Shown piece after piece: positions 9,540-20,481 of a stretch of 64,000 bases of DNA (position 1 is its first letter; every line of letters starts with the position of its first letter). A program made the position numbers and the translations under genes. The DNA is from Auriscalpium vulgare. Its lineage: Eukaryota > Basidiomycota > Agaricomycetes > Russulales > Auriscalpiaceae. The notes under the pieces were generated by a model. It was given only the letters and a program-made list of their open reading frames with translations, did no database searches and was not told the origin of the DNA. Where the stretch lies: assembly GCA_019915015.1 (NCBI GenBank), contig JAHBBC010000047.1:1-64000 (forward strand), given 5' to 3'.

Positions 9540-10950
9540 GTTACATGTGTGGATGTAAGTGGGTGCAGCCCATTACATTCAGTGAAGGTGCGTTCGATTC
9601 CAGACCATATACGACACCGAGCCCAGCAAGACCGAGCGCTCGAGGACCCACCTACCTCTCGACATCATCCTTCTCTCCACGCCTCATCCTTCAGGGCCTG
9701 CGAACGTGTTTGCGCCCCGGCTACATCACGTTCGACATGCTGTCTGCGTGTTAGCTCTGGAGTGCCCGTGTCTCATGCCTCCACACGTACCAAGAAACTG
9801 CGTGGATCAAAGTGCCCCGGCCCTATCTTCACAACAACAAAACCCGGCATTCAATCTACAACAGTGCATTCCAAAGAGCACGTCCTCGCGTGCGCTCTCA
9901 CTGCGCCTGTGCGTCCGCATCGCTCCGGGGTATGCTGACGTAATAGCATCAGTTGGCAGTTCGTCTCACATTTTTTTGCAGTGAGATCCGGAGCCACGTA
10001 CCACGCCAAAAGTTGTACCGCTTGGGCAGCCCTGAGCTAAGCGCAAAATGTGGGTATCTCAGTGTCTTAACAAGTGGTGTTGTTACTCACCGGCCTTCCA
10101 AAGCACCGCCGACGTTGCCATCGCGCCGCATCCTGACCTGCTGGGCATCTGCGCACAGCGTCCAGCATGACTCAGTGGCTATCCCGCAGGTGCCCGTGCC
10201 CTCCAGCCCACGTCTCTTTTCGAGGTAGACACTCACTTGCATCATTGCAGACCTCGTCGAGAGAAATGACGTCACTTCGACATGCACTGCTGTGTGCATC
10301 CGAAAAGTACGTCATACCTCGGGTCCGGCTACTTCCGAAGCCGGTGGTGACATCACCGGGTAGCTTCGAGCTTGGTCAGTGCATCCTCAGGCCTCTATTG
10401 CGTGTGGGATACTCATTGTCCATCCGCAGCATTCAACATTTGGCTGCGGACCACTTCAGCGATGAAGCGCTGCACTTGATCAAGGCTATGTTCAATTGTC
10501 AGACAATAATGAAGTCTGAAAATATGTCGTCAGATCCACTCACCCTCGAGCTGGCAAGACAGGGTGTGCGCCGCCATCACACTTCTGACCACTCGACGAC
10601 GCTGGGATCACCTGGAAGAGAGTCGACGTGCCGTAGGCGCGCACTCACAAGCCTCGCGGGGGATTCAGAGCACAGAGTCGAGGGCAGCCATGTGTGTGAC
10701 GTTGCGCAAGCTGTGCTGGGTAAGCTCGCTTTTTTGCTCCACTCGTGCGTCGTCCGCTGATGAGGCTGTGTCCACTCTCAGGAACTGGCCACGTGGCCTG
10801 AGTGCTCTCAATACTCGACGACACCGCGACCATCGCCCCACCCACCGTCACAACCCCTGTTACCCACCCCTCCATCGCACCCAACCCAAGGCAAGAACTG
10901 CATATGCCTACCGTCAGGGCCCTCGCGCCGCACGCTCATCACCCACCAGC
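9540..10950 (+). repeat. Diverged duplicated block, copy 1
   Basis: Matches the block at about 13,450-15,090 in the same orientation and order. Matching anchors: around 9,555-9,650 (TTCAGTGAAGGTGCG, GAGCGCTCGAGGACC), 10,190-10,330 (AATGACGTCACTTC, CATGCACTGCTGTGTGCATC) and 10,690-10,760 (TGCTGGGTAAGCTC). Splice-like GGTAAG and CAG signals recur at equivalent places, so both copies may descend from a multi-exon gene, but in this copy no frame stays open across them. Probably a degenerate gene or non-autonomous repeat. Confidence 0.55.
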
Positions 10951-11400
10951 GACCCAGGTGTGTAGCGCGAGCCTTGTCCGTCCATCTGCGGTTTCCTTCG
11001 GCTCTCGTTCGCGGACATGGACGACGCTGACGCACGGGATGACCGAGCATGCCCTGCGCACCATGGACCTCCCTCTGCCGCCACATCCGGTGCATGCACG
11101 AAGGCCCTCAAGACCAGCCCGCTCGCGACGCGTCCGCGCTTATCGCCCGTCGCACGACCCGACTCGACTCACATACACACTCGCCCGCCCAGCCGTGGAT
11201 TCCATGTCTACCTACCACACGTCAACTCTACCAACTTGTCCGTCCGCTCCGCCAGCCGCGACAATTGCGCGCTACACTGTCTCGCCCCATCCACCGACTG
11301 CGCCCGCTCTCCGCACGAACGGACGCGACAGTCTTGCATCCTGCAGCATCACCTCCGCGTCGATTTCGAGGCCCCAGCGCAGCCGCCGGCGGGCGAGCAC
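10951..11400. other. GC-rich spacer, nothing recognised
   Basis: GC-rich DNA in which several frames stay open on both strands simply because stop codons are rare. None shows recognisable motifs. Confidence 0.35.
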
Positions 11401-12740
11401 GAAGATCGTGGCCGCACGATGACAACGTCAGAACGGCGGACAGGGCGCTGCCCTGGGGCTGTGGACGACACGCCAGGGTGCAGAGGAGCCGTGCACAGCG
11501 TCTTGAAGCGTCGGCGCGCGCCCCCGGACGCGTTCTCGAAAACGCCTTCCCGCCAAACCAGGGATTTTGAGACGGCGTCCAGCGCCTCGTTTAGCGGCGG
11601 AGGCGGCGTCCAGGGGTGGAGGGCATCCGCGGGCACCCGTTGGCGTCGGCGTGGGGCACGTTGTAGGTGAGTTATGCATGTTTTCCTGCGCGCCCGCTGA
11701 AAATTCGATGTATGGCCAGATTTCCGCGCCCGACGACTTGTGCACGCTAATGTATGCACCGCACTCCCCTCCTAGCACCCCCGCAACACCTCCGCGTCGA
11801 CTTGAGGGATCCAGCGCGGCCGCCGGCGCGCGAGTGCGAAGATCGTTCCCGCTCGATGAGGCTGCCAGAACTACGGACTGGGCGCTGCCCTGGGGCTGCG
11901 GGTGGCGCGAGGGTGTGCAGAGGGGCCGCGTGCAGCATCTTGAAGCGTCGGCGGGCGCCCCGGATGCGTTTGCGAAAACGCCTCCCCGCCAAACAGGGAT
12001 TTTGAGACGGCGTCCAGCGCTCTGTTTGGCGGTGGAGGCGGCGTCCAGCGGCGCAGGGCGTCTGCGGGCACCCGTCCGCGTCGGCGTGGGGCACGTCGTT
12101 GGTGAGTTGCAGCCATATCCGTGCGCGCCCGCTGAATAACCGACATGCTGCCAGATCTTCACAGCTGACGGCTTGCCCACGCGGATGTATGCACCGTGCT
12201 CGTCTCCTGGAACCCCCGCAACACCTCCACGTCGACTCGGGGGGTCCAGCGCGGCCAGCGGCGCGCGAGCGCGCAGAACATGGCCGCACGATGACGGTGT
12301 CAGGACGGCGGACAGGGCGCTGCCCTGGGGCTGCGGGCGGCGCGAGGATGTGCAGAGGGGCCGTGCGCAGCGTGTTGAAGCGTCGGCGGGCGCCGCAGAC
12401 GCGCTTTGGACGTGCGCGCGCGTTTCCGAAGCACGCTCCACCGGATTGGCCCTTTCCAGACGGCGTCCAGCCCCATAGAACAGCAGAGGTGGCGTCTAGG
12501 GGTGGAGGGCATCAGCGGGCACCGCACACCCCTACTAGCACCCCCGCAACTCCTCTGCATTGACTCGGCGGCTCCAGCGCGGCCGGCGGCGCGCGGGCGC
12601 GAAGATCGTGGCCGCAAGATGACGGCGTCAGGACGGCGGACAGGCCGCTGCCCTGGGGCTGCGGGCAGCGCGATGATGTGCAGAGGGGCCGTGCGCAGCA
12701 TCTTGAAGCGTCGGCGGGCGCCGCAGACGTGCTTTTAAAA
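11401..12740. repeat. GC-rich tandem array of about 435-bp units
   Basis: The word GCGCTGCCCTGGGGCTG and its surroundings recur at about 11,445, 11,882, 12,317 and (one change) 12,645, giving spacings of roughly 437, 435 and 328 bases: about 3.7 head-to-tail copies, the last shortened by internal deletion. Each unit also carries TTGAAGCGTCGGCG and GGCGGAGGCGGCGTCCAG-like blocks. A 337-codon minus-strand frame runs through two units, but it has the low-complexity Arg/Pro/Ala make-up expected from an open GC-rich repeat and I do not call it a gene. Confidence 0.75.
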
Positions 12741-13449
12741 AGAGCAGCGGACCTGGCGAGCGGAGGGTGACGGTCTGGACGCACGCGCGCACGAAGCGGC
12801 ACGTCAGCGCAACACAGTGACACACAAGGCAGCACGTACATGCATAGGCGATCACAGGAAGGTCTGGAAAACGCAAGCTCGAGGTAAGCACACGGGTTCA
12901 GATCAAGGATGTCGCACATACCTTTGACAACCGACGCGCACAGCAGGCACCGGCAGACAGCGAACATGCCGCGCGCAGCGCACGAGGTGCACGATGACGG
13001 CTCGGCCTGCATCGCAAAGGTAAGCACATTGTCTCATATCAACAGACCTCGCACATACCTGACGCTGAACGCGCACAGTACGACAACGACGATCATGGCG
13101 TAGTGCCACGACGAAGAGGGCGAGAGAGGGGGACACGAGAGGCCAACGGTCGCTGCAGCCCATGACTGTGGGTGAGATATGTTCCCACGATCCCATATGA
13201 GCACGCACTGATCCTTGATTGATAAGCACCTCGCGCTTTCTCTACCTTCCCCTTCCACAACTGTGCTTCCTTCCCTGCAACTCTCCTTGATCTCTGTTGT
13301 CTTGTCAAGGTTTCGTTCTGCTGTCATTCAGTACGTGTCTGTGTGTTTATCATCAATGATTTGGTCTCACGCATGCCTTTATCCAGCTCCCTCAGATCCT
13401 CGTCTTCATGCTATATCTTCGATGATCATTGTCATTGGGCGTCGGAGCT
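12741..13449. other. Spacer, nothing recognised
   Basis: Between the tandem array and the second duplicated block. A word near 12,890-12,910 recurs near 13,020-13,060 (CAGATCAAGGATGTCGCACA against ATCAACAGACCTCGCACATA), a weak local duplication. No supported gene. Confidence 0.35.
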
Positions 13450-15090
13450 GGTCTGGAAATGCAAGTGGGTGCGCCCCATTGCATTCAATGAAGGTGCGTC
13501 TGATTCCTTTCCGCATACGACACCGAGCACCTGCAAGACCGAGCGCTCGAGGACCTACCTACCTCCCGACACACTGCCCCTTTCCCTCATCAACAAGTCA
13601 TCATTCAAGTCACACGAGCGCGTTCGCGCCCTGGCTGCGACCACACTCGACTTGTTGTCTGTGTGTTAGCGAAAGGGTGCCCGTGTCTTGTTCCTGCGCA
13701 CCAAGATCCGTCGCGGCACCTGCTCCCCGTGCCGATCTCCCATCCACTGTGACAAGCCTCCTTTCTTCAAGACGTGCCGCTTCAACATAATGTTCGGTCC
13801 TGCAACGTGTGGCTTTGTAAGTAGCTTGTCTTCATGTTCCGGGCTCGGGCTTACCCAACATTTCGTCCAGCTCGCTCTGTGGTTCTCTGCATTCGTGAAC
13901 GGCGCAAGTAAGCTATCTATTTGTATCATACTCTCATCAACATTGCCTGACATACGTGATCCCTCTCGCTGCAGGACCTGCAAGGGCGAACAAATGGCTC
14001 AGTTCCTATCTTGGCAGCGGAGCTCGCTTCGGCGACACATGATCAGCACCGCCCATCAGAGCCTACCTCCCGTCCCTCCACGGCCGATGTCGCCTTCCTG
14101 CATCTCAAACACCACCGCGCGGGCTTGCTGGCGGGGTTACTCGCAGCAGTCACTCACCACGGCATCTCCCATGCCTTGCGCTGGTGCGCTGGGATCTTTC
14201 AATCCAATCTAGGTCGCCGGGACGCGTTCAATTCGGAGGTCGTGCAGCAACCGGTGCTTAACGCTCACATCCGCTAATCAAGCGTTGCGACCCTGCGCGC
14301 TTTGATCACACCCCGTGCGTCGGCATGGCAATATTTCAAGTCGACACAACACCGCTGGACGCCTCGCAGCGTGGCCTTTGTGCTGCGACTTGGACAGCTG
14401 CTATCTTCGGTGCCGCTGTGTTTGTTGCAACATCCGCCGCGGCGCAAGTGTGCGGACTCGCTTGGACGTGCTTGGCTGGTACGTTGTCTGTTTTTCCCAC
14501 TGTTTCTTTGGCTTACCTATTCTTTGTCTCCCAGCCCGTCGTTGCCGCACATGCACCGCGTGGTCCGGACCCTTCCAACCCGAAGCGCGACCTCCTCACT
14601 GCACCTATACGACGAGCACGGACGCAACAGCCACGCTTGCCTCGCGCAGGCCCAACTGTGCCGTGCACAAGGGCTTGGCGGCGCATGCGCGACACGGACG
14701 ATGCCCTCAATGTGGTCAAATTGTAGGCGCGCGTTGTCAAGTGACGTCGCTTCAACACGCACCACCCATTGCTTTGGAAAAGTGAGTTGTACCTCTGAGC
14801 AGTATCCTTTCAGAATCTCACCGGCTATCGCGCAGGTACCCATGCCCTCCAGCCCAAGTCACTTTGCGAAGACATGAAGACGGATGGGGACTTGCATTCC
14901 TGCAGACTGCGTGGAGCGGAATGACGTCACTTCAACATGCACTGCTGTGTGCATCCGAAAAGTGCGTCATACCTCGGGCCGACTCCTTTTGAGGCCGGTG
15001 GTCGCATGGGCAACCAGGCGCGCGACATTGCGCGAGCTATGTTGGGTAAGCTCCTGTTCGCCATGCGTGCATCGTCCGCTCACAAGGCTC
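13450..15090 (+). repeat. Diverged duplicated block, copy 2, with Cys-rich coding remnants
   Basis: Second copy of the block at 9,540-10,950. This copy preserves short open segments that look like exons: near 13,690-13,815 a frame with CSPC...HCDKPPFFKTC...CG ending at a GTAAGT donor, and near 14,540-14,780 a frame rich in CxxC pairs (CRTC, CPQCG). These suggest a cysteine-cluster protein gene that was duplicated and then decayed, more so in copy 1. I could not assemble a complete gene. Confidence 0.45.
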
Positions 15091-16637
15091 ACAGGAACCG
15101 CCCGCGTGGCAGGTGCACCTTGTGCACCAGCGTCGCGTCGGCACACGCGCTCGGACGTCTTAGGCCGCATGGCTCTGGATGACTTGTTTGCACCGCCACC
15201 CCACAGCGCATTCCTCCTGCCCATCCACCGCTGATGTGCGGGCTTGATCGCGGTGTCGCTCTCGCCGCAATCCCGGACTCCCCCTCCACTGCCGGCGCTG
15301 CCCCGCAGGCCAGTGACGTTGACAGCACGCCCATCAACCGCTCGAGGTGCCACCCGCCTCAGCACTGTTCTCGTCCTCACTGCAGGCATCTACTCACTTA
15401 ACCTTCCCTCCACCATCTCCGCCACTGCAATAGTCGCCGCCTCCGGCCCTGCGATGGTGTCGTCACCCTGACCAACTCCAGTGCCCGCACGGGGCGACCT
15501 CAAGCACAACCTCCACCTCCGCCTGCCAACCAGGGGCCTAGCGTTCACACGCACCCCGGACTTCTGCAAGCCTGCAAGCAGCACCACCTTCATCTTGAAG
15601 CCGGAGATGTTGCCACGCGCCTCTGCGCCTTCTTCCTCAATATTGCGCCATGCTCTGCCTAGCAGCCCCTGCGCTTCAACGCCCGACAATCCGGACACTC
15701 ATTGCGTGGACCGCAGTCACCACCCACCTTCCCTGCCCTTTCCATACTCACACTCGTGTACACACGCACCGCAAGGCGAGCTTCCGACCTCCTCCCTGCA
15801 CCGAACGTCGACCACGGACGTGACGTGTGCAGAGCGAGCTGCACCCTGGGCGAGGATTTGGCGGCACGGCCCTGCAATTTCAGGGCATGGATCACACTCT
15901 CAAGGTTGAGAGGTCGCTCGCAAGCAACTTCAAGTTCAGCTCACCGTCCTCGGCGTGCATGCTTGCGCAAGAGCAAGACAGCAGTCCGGCAAGTGCGCTG
16001 GTTCGGCATCAAGGGTCGGCCATGGTCAATGTACAGCAAGACGAGCACTGATGCCTGAGGAAGACGGGCAAGGTGGGCAACGAGGCGCGGCCACGTCAAC
16101 ACCCGTCGCAGCGCCGGGTGGCGCTGTCATGTCATCCCGGAAGAGGTGCTGCGACTGGGCTGCCACGTCGCTGGACCAGTCCTGGCGTATGTACGCCAGG
16201 CAGCCCTGCGCGGACACCAGCTGGCTTCTACCGTACGTCGCGCCCTGCCTTTATGGTCAGTACTTGGGACTGATTTGCTATATGAACGCCGGTAAACTGT
16301 CGGAGTAACAATGGCCTCTGCGCACGGCTCCACATTTCCCGCATCAGGGACACTCCATGGCCGCCGCACCCTGGTGTACCGTGCAGGCCAGTCTTTAGGT
16401 TCTTGACCGGGTGCTGTACTTGTGCGGGGGGGTTTTAAATTGTCATGTGCTGTGGTCAAGGACGTGATCCTGATGCTGAAGCAGTCGTACTCTGCGGGGT
16501 GAAACTACTTCATTGACGTGTGTTGGCCTGAGTGCATTGTGTGCTGAGTCAGAATGACATCATCGCCGACATATTTGGGTTTCTCTCGTGGTCAAGGGCG
16601 CTCGCTGCCCCACTGTCTTTTGCACTCGACTGTCACC
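15091..16637. other. Spacer, nothing recognised
   Basis: About 1.5 kb with many short GC-driven frames on both strands and no recognisable domain. It immediately precedes the dioxygenase gene at 16,638 and so may contain its promoter, but I see no distinct promoter element. Confidence 0.35.
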
Positions 16638-18536
16638 ATGAACGTCGGTGCTGAGGACATGCCGCCCGCCCATACTCCCCCAAAGCCTTCTCTCCATGCT
16701 GCTTTGCCGATGAAGACCCACCACATTGCCGCACGCGACGATCGACTCCCATCACTTCATCGTGTCACTGGTGTGCATCCACTGCGTGAAGATCCCAGGC
16801 TTGCTGCAGAGACTCATGGTGTGGGGCGGACTTTCGTCTACATGGAAGATACAAAGTTTGCTGCGATGAAGAAGCGGTGGGATGTCCTGAGTGGCTTGAA
16901 GATCCCCTCCAAGATCGACAGCCAGGCGTCTGATGGTGGTGCAGGTGCGCCGCATTCTGCATCCTGTGGCCCATTGCTCATTGCACTTTCACAGGATTGT
17001 TAAAGATGGAGGCTGGGGATGCGATTTTTGCTCGGGCTATCGGTAGCTGCGCGTGTGGTTGTGAAGACATGATCCAGGCGCTGCTCGTTGATGGGTCCGT
17101 CACGCTGCGTTTTTGCCTTCACGCTTTGTCGCTCACTCAGCTTCAGCGAATGGTTGCGCGCACTGCCTGGCGGCGACAAACTGTGCGATGACTTGCTGGC
17201 GGCTCGTGACCGGATCCTTGGGCCTGCGGAGGATTGCAATCTATCTGCTACAGGCACTGCGTTTGAGAGGTCTGGCAACGCGATCCCTGTACGGGAGGGG
17301 ACACGCACCTACAGCTTGTGCCTCGGCTACGAGCAGCCGACGCAGCTTGTTGCGCCATCCGTCGGCAACAAAGGTTCTCCAAAGGTCGGCTTAACTGAGG
17401 GCCAGAAAATGCGTGAGGCAATGCAGAAGGTGCGCCTGCCCCTACGTTATCTGGAATCTCGTGCTTAGCACTCTGTTGCAGTCAGCCACGCTGTGGCTAC
17501 CGCAGGGTACGACTTCCTTCCGGAAAACCATCGCGAAGCGATGCAGACTCAAGCGGACCTGGTCAATGCTCCGGCACTTGGTGTCGACGGCAATATGTAT
17601 TTTGGAAATAATCAATTGAATATAGCCCCACCGCTGCCGGCGGAATCAGGTGAGATTTCTTTCCGCCATCTCGAGTCGCAATGACTGACACCTGCACAGA
17701 GGAGGAAGACCTCCAGGGTGTATTGGGCCCTGTTGGGGGCGACCATTTCGACCAGTACGACGATCGTTCGGGCTTGACCGGTATGGTTTCGTGCCCCGTG
17801 ATTCCCGAGACGTTTGAATCCGGAACATTTCATCTCATTGAGATCGGGGCATTTTCTCGAATGGATGGCCTCCAAGTGATGTATTTCAACGGGCTTCGAC
17901 GACATGGAGGAACACCACCTCGCGCTCCGGCAGGTCAAGCGGTTGAGAACTCGGCGTACCGGGTCGTCGTCGTATGCTATCCCCCTAGTGTTATCTTTGA
18001 GAACCAAGGTATCACTGCTTTGGCGACGCTCAGGTCTGCGGGTGAGGACCAGTCTGGAAAAGCACATGGTATGCTGACGTTGGATATGGCGGTCAAAAAT
18101 AAGTGCGTATCCTTGTTCCATGCTCCTTGATACCCAGCGTGAATGGTTTATTCTTTCAGCCCTGAGGATCGCAGCCGCCAGGGTTGGTCACGCCACGCAA
18201 CATTCGCGGCCGACGCCATAACTATCATGTCGATCATCGCCTTGCACACCTTCTTGTGCCGCTCAATGTACCTCCTGATGGTCTTCGTGCTTGCCCAACT
18301 GCCACCGGGTGTCGACGTACGTGGTTTTACAAAGCACCTTTCGCGCACAAGTCACTTAAGCGGACATTCAGGCGTATGTTGACCCCGACATTTTCTTTTC
18401 CGCGTGCAGCATCAAAGTTGGCGACCAAGTCATTGTGGCGAAGCCGTGGAAACTGGCGCCTGTGCTAAATAGTTCGTTTCCCTCTGTGCTTGTTTCCCGC
18501 CTGTCTGATGTGAGCCGTTGCTATCACCCGGACTAG
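16638..18536 (+). CDS. TET/JBP-like 2OG-Fe(II) dioxygenase, seven exons
   Basis: Splice signals and frame give seven exons: 16638-16944, 16995-17097, 17141-17445, 17482-17649, 17700-18102, 18160-18316, 18372-18536 (about 535 aa); the GTCCGT and GTTATC donors of exons 2 and 3 are weak. Exon 5 holds the double-stranded beta-helix core: an HxD pair (His codon 17744, Asp codon 17750), a distal His in RRHGGTPP (17903) and an Arg in AYRVVVV (17960) that could bind 2-oxoglutarate. The spacing and the FNGL-RHGGTPP block match what I know of fungal TET/JBP proteins, which oxidise 5-methylcytosine (one also N6-methyladenine). No CXXC DNA-binding domain is seen. The start sits in CACCATGA, a good fungal context. 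All presumed catalytic residues are intact, so activity is plausible. Substrate is inference. Confidence 0.68.
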
Positions 18537-19260
18537 TTCAGGCTGAGTAATTAGTCTTATGTCAAATAGTTCATGCGATACCGAACTACTTCAATATGAC
18601 TATCAGTTAATATACTTCTACACCGCAGAATCCAAATAGTTTGATAGCGCGTCAGTCACCAATGATCTAGTTCACGCTGAAATACTTCAAGGCCAGTAGC
18701 ACAATGAGCTAGTTCAACGTGAAGTAATTCAAGGGTGGAGTGCGGAATGATCTAGTTCAACGTGAAATACTTCAAGGCCAGTAGCGGAATGAGCTAGTTC
18801 AACGTGAAGTAATTCAAGGGTGGAGTGCGGAATGATCTAGTTCAACGTGAAATACTTCAAGGCCAGTAGCGGAATGAGCTAGTTCAACGTGAAGTAATTC
18901 AAGGGTGGAGTGCGGAATGAGCTAGTTCAACGTGAAGTAATTCAAGGGTGGAGTGCGGAATGATCTAGTTCAACGTGAAATACTTCAAGGCCAGTAGCGG
19001 AATGAGCTAGTTCAACGTGAAGTATTTCAAGGGGGAGTGCGGAATGAGCTAGTTCACGACAAAGTATTTCAAGGGGGGAGTGGGGGAATGATCTAGTTCA
19101 TGATGAAGTACTTCAATGGGGGAGTGGGGGAATGATCTAGTTCATGATGAAGTATTTCAATGCGGCGAACTATTTCGAAGGAGTGGGAGATGATCTAGTT
19201 CGAAGAGATGGCAATGAACTACTTTGATGTCAGCCAAATGACTATACAAAAGAATGGTTC
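18537..19260. repeat. 43-bp minisatellite with TAGTTCA motifs
   Basis: From about 18,640 to 19,200 a unit of 42-43 bases repeats head to tail about twelve times. Two variants alternate: one with CTAGTTCAACGTGAAATACTTC followed by AAGGCCAGTAGCGG, the other with GTGAAGTAATTC followed by AAGGGTGGAGTGCGG; the last copies degenerate to CTAGTTCATGATGAAGTA. Upstream (18,540-18,640) single TAGTTCA/GAACTA words occur on both strands. The array separates the plus-strand dioxygenase gene from three minus-strand genes, so it could be a shared regulatory region or subterminal transposase-binding repeats. Related words recur at 31.3-31.6 kb. Confidence 0.8.
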
Positions 19261-19282
19261 GACGCACGACGCACATGTGTCA

Positions 19283-20165
19283 TCAACCGTGAACGGCAGA
19301 GAAAAGATCAAAGACGTTGGGGGGTGATATATGGTCTCGACACCATACAAAAAGCTCGGGCATGTCGGGGGCCTCAATCAGAACATCCTGCACAATGTCG
19401 TGAACCCAGAGATCAGCCGCAGGGTCGTACACCCATATCTTGTCCGTGGGCTTGACATCAAGATGCTCGTAGTCCTTCCAGTGGTCTTGGAGCCGGAATG
19501 AAGACCCGTCGTTCCACGCCAGTGTGCATGCAACCGGGTCTTCATCTTTCTAATCAAAGAAGTCAGATCGCTTGACTCTTGGACAAACACAGACGACCGC
19601 TTACAGCAAGATATGCAATACTGAGAACGTGTGTGCGGACTGGGACGTGTCCCTGTCCCACAGGAAACAGAGTGCGGCGTACGGGCTCCTCGGTCGGCAA
19701 TACATCTGGAGGTGTGCGTCGTCTTTGAGATCGAGCAGGGGAACTGGCGACCTGTCTTTTGTCACCACGCTGTTGACGAGACCTGCCGCGTACGGGAGAC
19801 GACACGACATGTCGAGCTTCAGACAATGACTTGCACATGTCGAGTATTTCATTGTGTTGCACGTCTGAGAGAGGAGGCGTAAGGAAGTTGATGTGTCGTT
19901 GTTCCTTGCACTGTGCAAGAGTCAGGAATGCCGCAAGAATTAATTCATGACGTACCACTGTATAGTAGCGACCGAGATTTTCGTTCATAGAGCGGTACTG
20001 GATGTCGATAGCGGCAACACTATGATTGGGATTGCAAAACGGAGCCGTTCTCCCAGGCTTTCGTCCAGCAAGGCGAACTACGAAGGCCTTGAGCTGTTTC
20101 TGTGAAGAAGGGGGGAGAGTCTTCAGCACTCTTCGGTATTCAACGTCTGAAACGTTCAGCATCAT
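19283..20165 (-). CDS. Accessory gene D, unknown function
   Basis: Three exons: 20165 to about 19964, about 19919 to 19600, and about 19547 to 19283. The first intron (45 nt, GTACGT...GCACAG) keeps frame; the second has a GTAAGC donor and TTAG acceptor. The product is about 250 aa: an N-terminal helical part, a basic Arg/Ser-rich linker (VRGRSRQQRG, SQRRRTPP) that could be a nuclear signal, then a compact C-terminal half with WNDGSSFRLQDHWKDYEHLD, DKIWVYDP and PELFVW. I recall the C-terminal pattern from multi-copy Agaricomycete hypotheticals near transposons. It is followed head to tail by genes C and B upstream, all on the minus strand. No enzymatic motif is visible. Confidence 0.55.
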
Positions 20166-20481
20166 GCGGAAAGATCAAGGCGGGAGGGAGAGTGGGTCGG
20201 GGGGGAACTACGGTGAAAAAGGCCAAGGGTACCAACTATTTATTCCAGCCAGGAGTCTTGGCCGGCCGTAGTCACGCGGGACGATAATGTCATTGTTCGA
20301 TTCAACTAGTTTGAAAGGACGGCCACACCCTCATAATCTATGGATTTTCCGGCCACATGTCGTCAGCTATTGTGTAACGGACAGAACGAATACCGGTACA
20401 AGTTCACGTACATGTTTTTTGAACGCAAGCAACTCTCGTTTGGAAACTGTGGATTATTGCAACGACATAACAAATATACTA

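Noticed and set aside
11428..12441. 337-codon minus-strand frame
   Set aside because: It runs through the 435-bp GC-rich tandem repeat, is Arg/Pro/Ala low complexity, and mirrors the repeat period; no domain or splice support.
15244..15909. Pro/Thr/Ser-rich plus-strand frames as a secreted or cell-wall protein
   Set aside because: No signal peptide, no consistent splicing, and competing frames on the other strand are equally open.
18640..19200. Possible CRISPR-like array
   Set aside because: Units are head-to-tail with no unique spacers, no associated cas genes, and the genome is fungal; it is a minisatellite.
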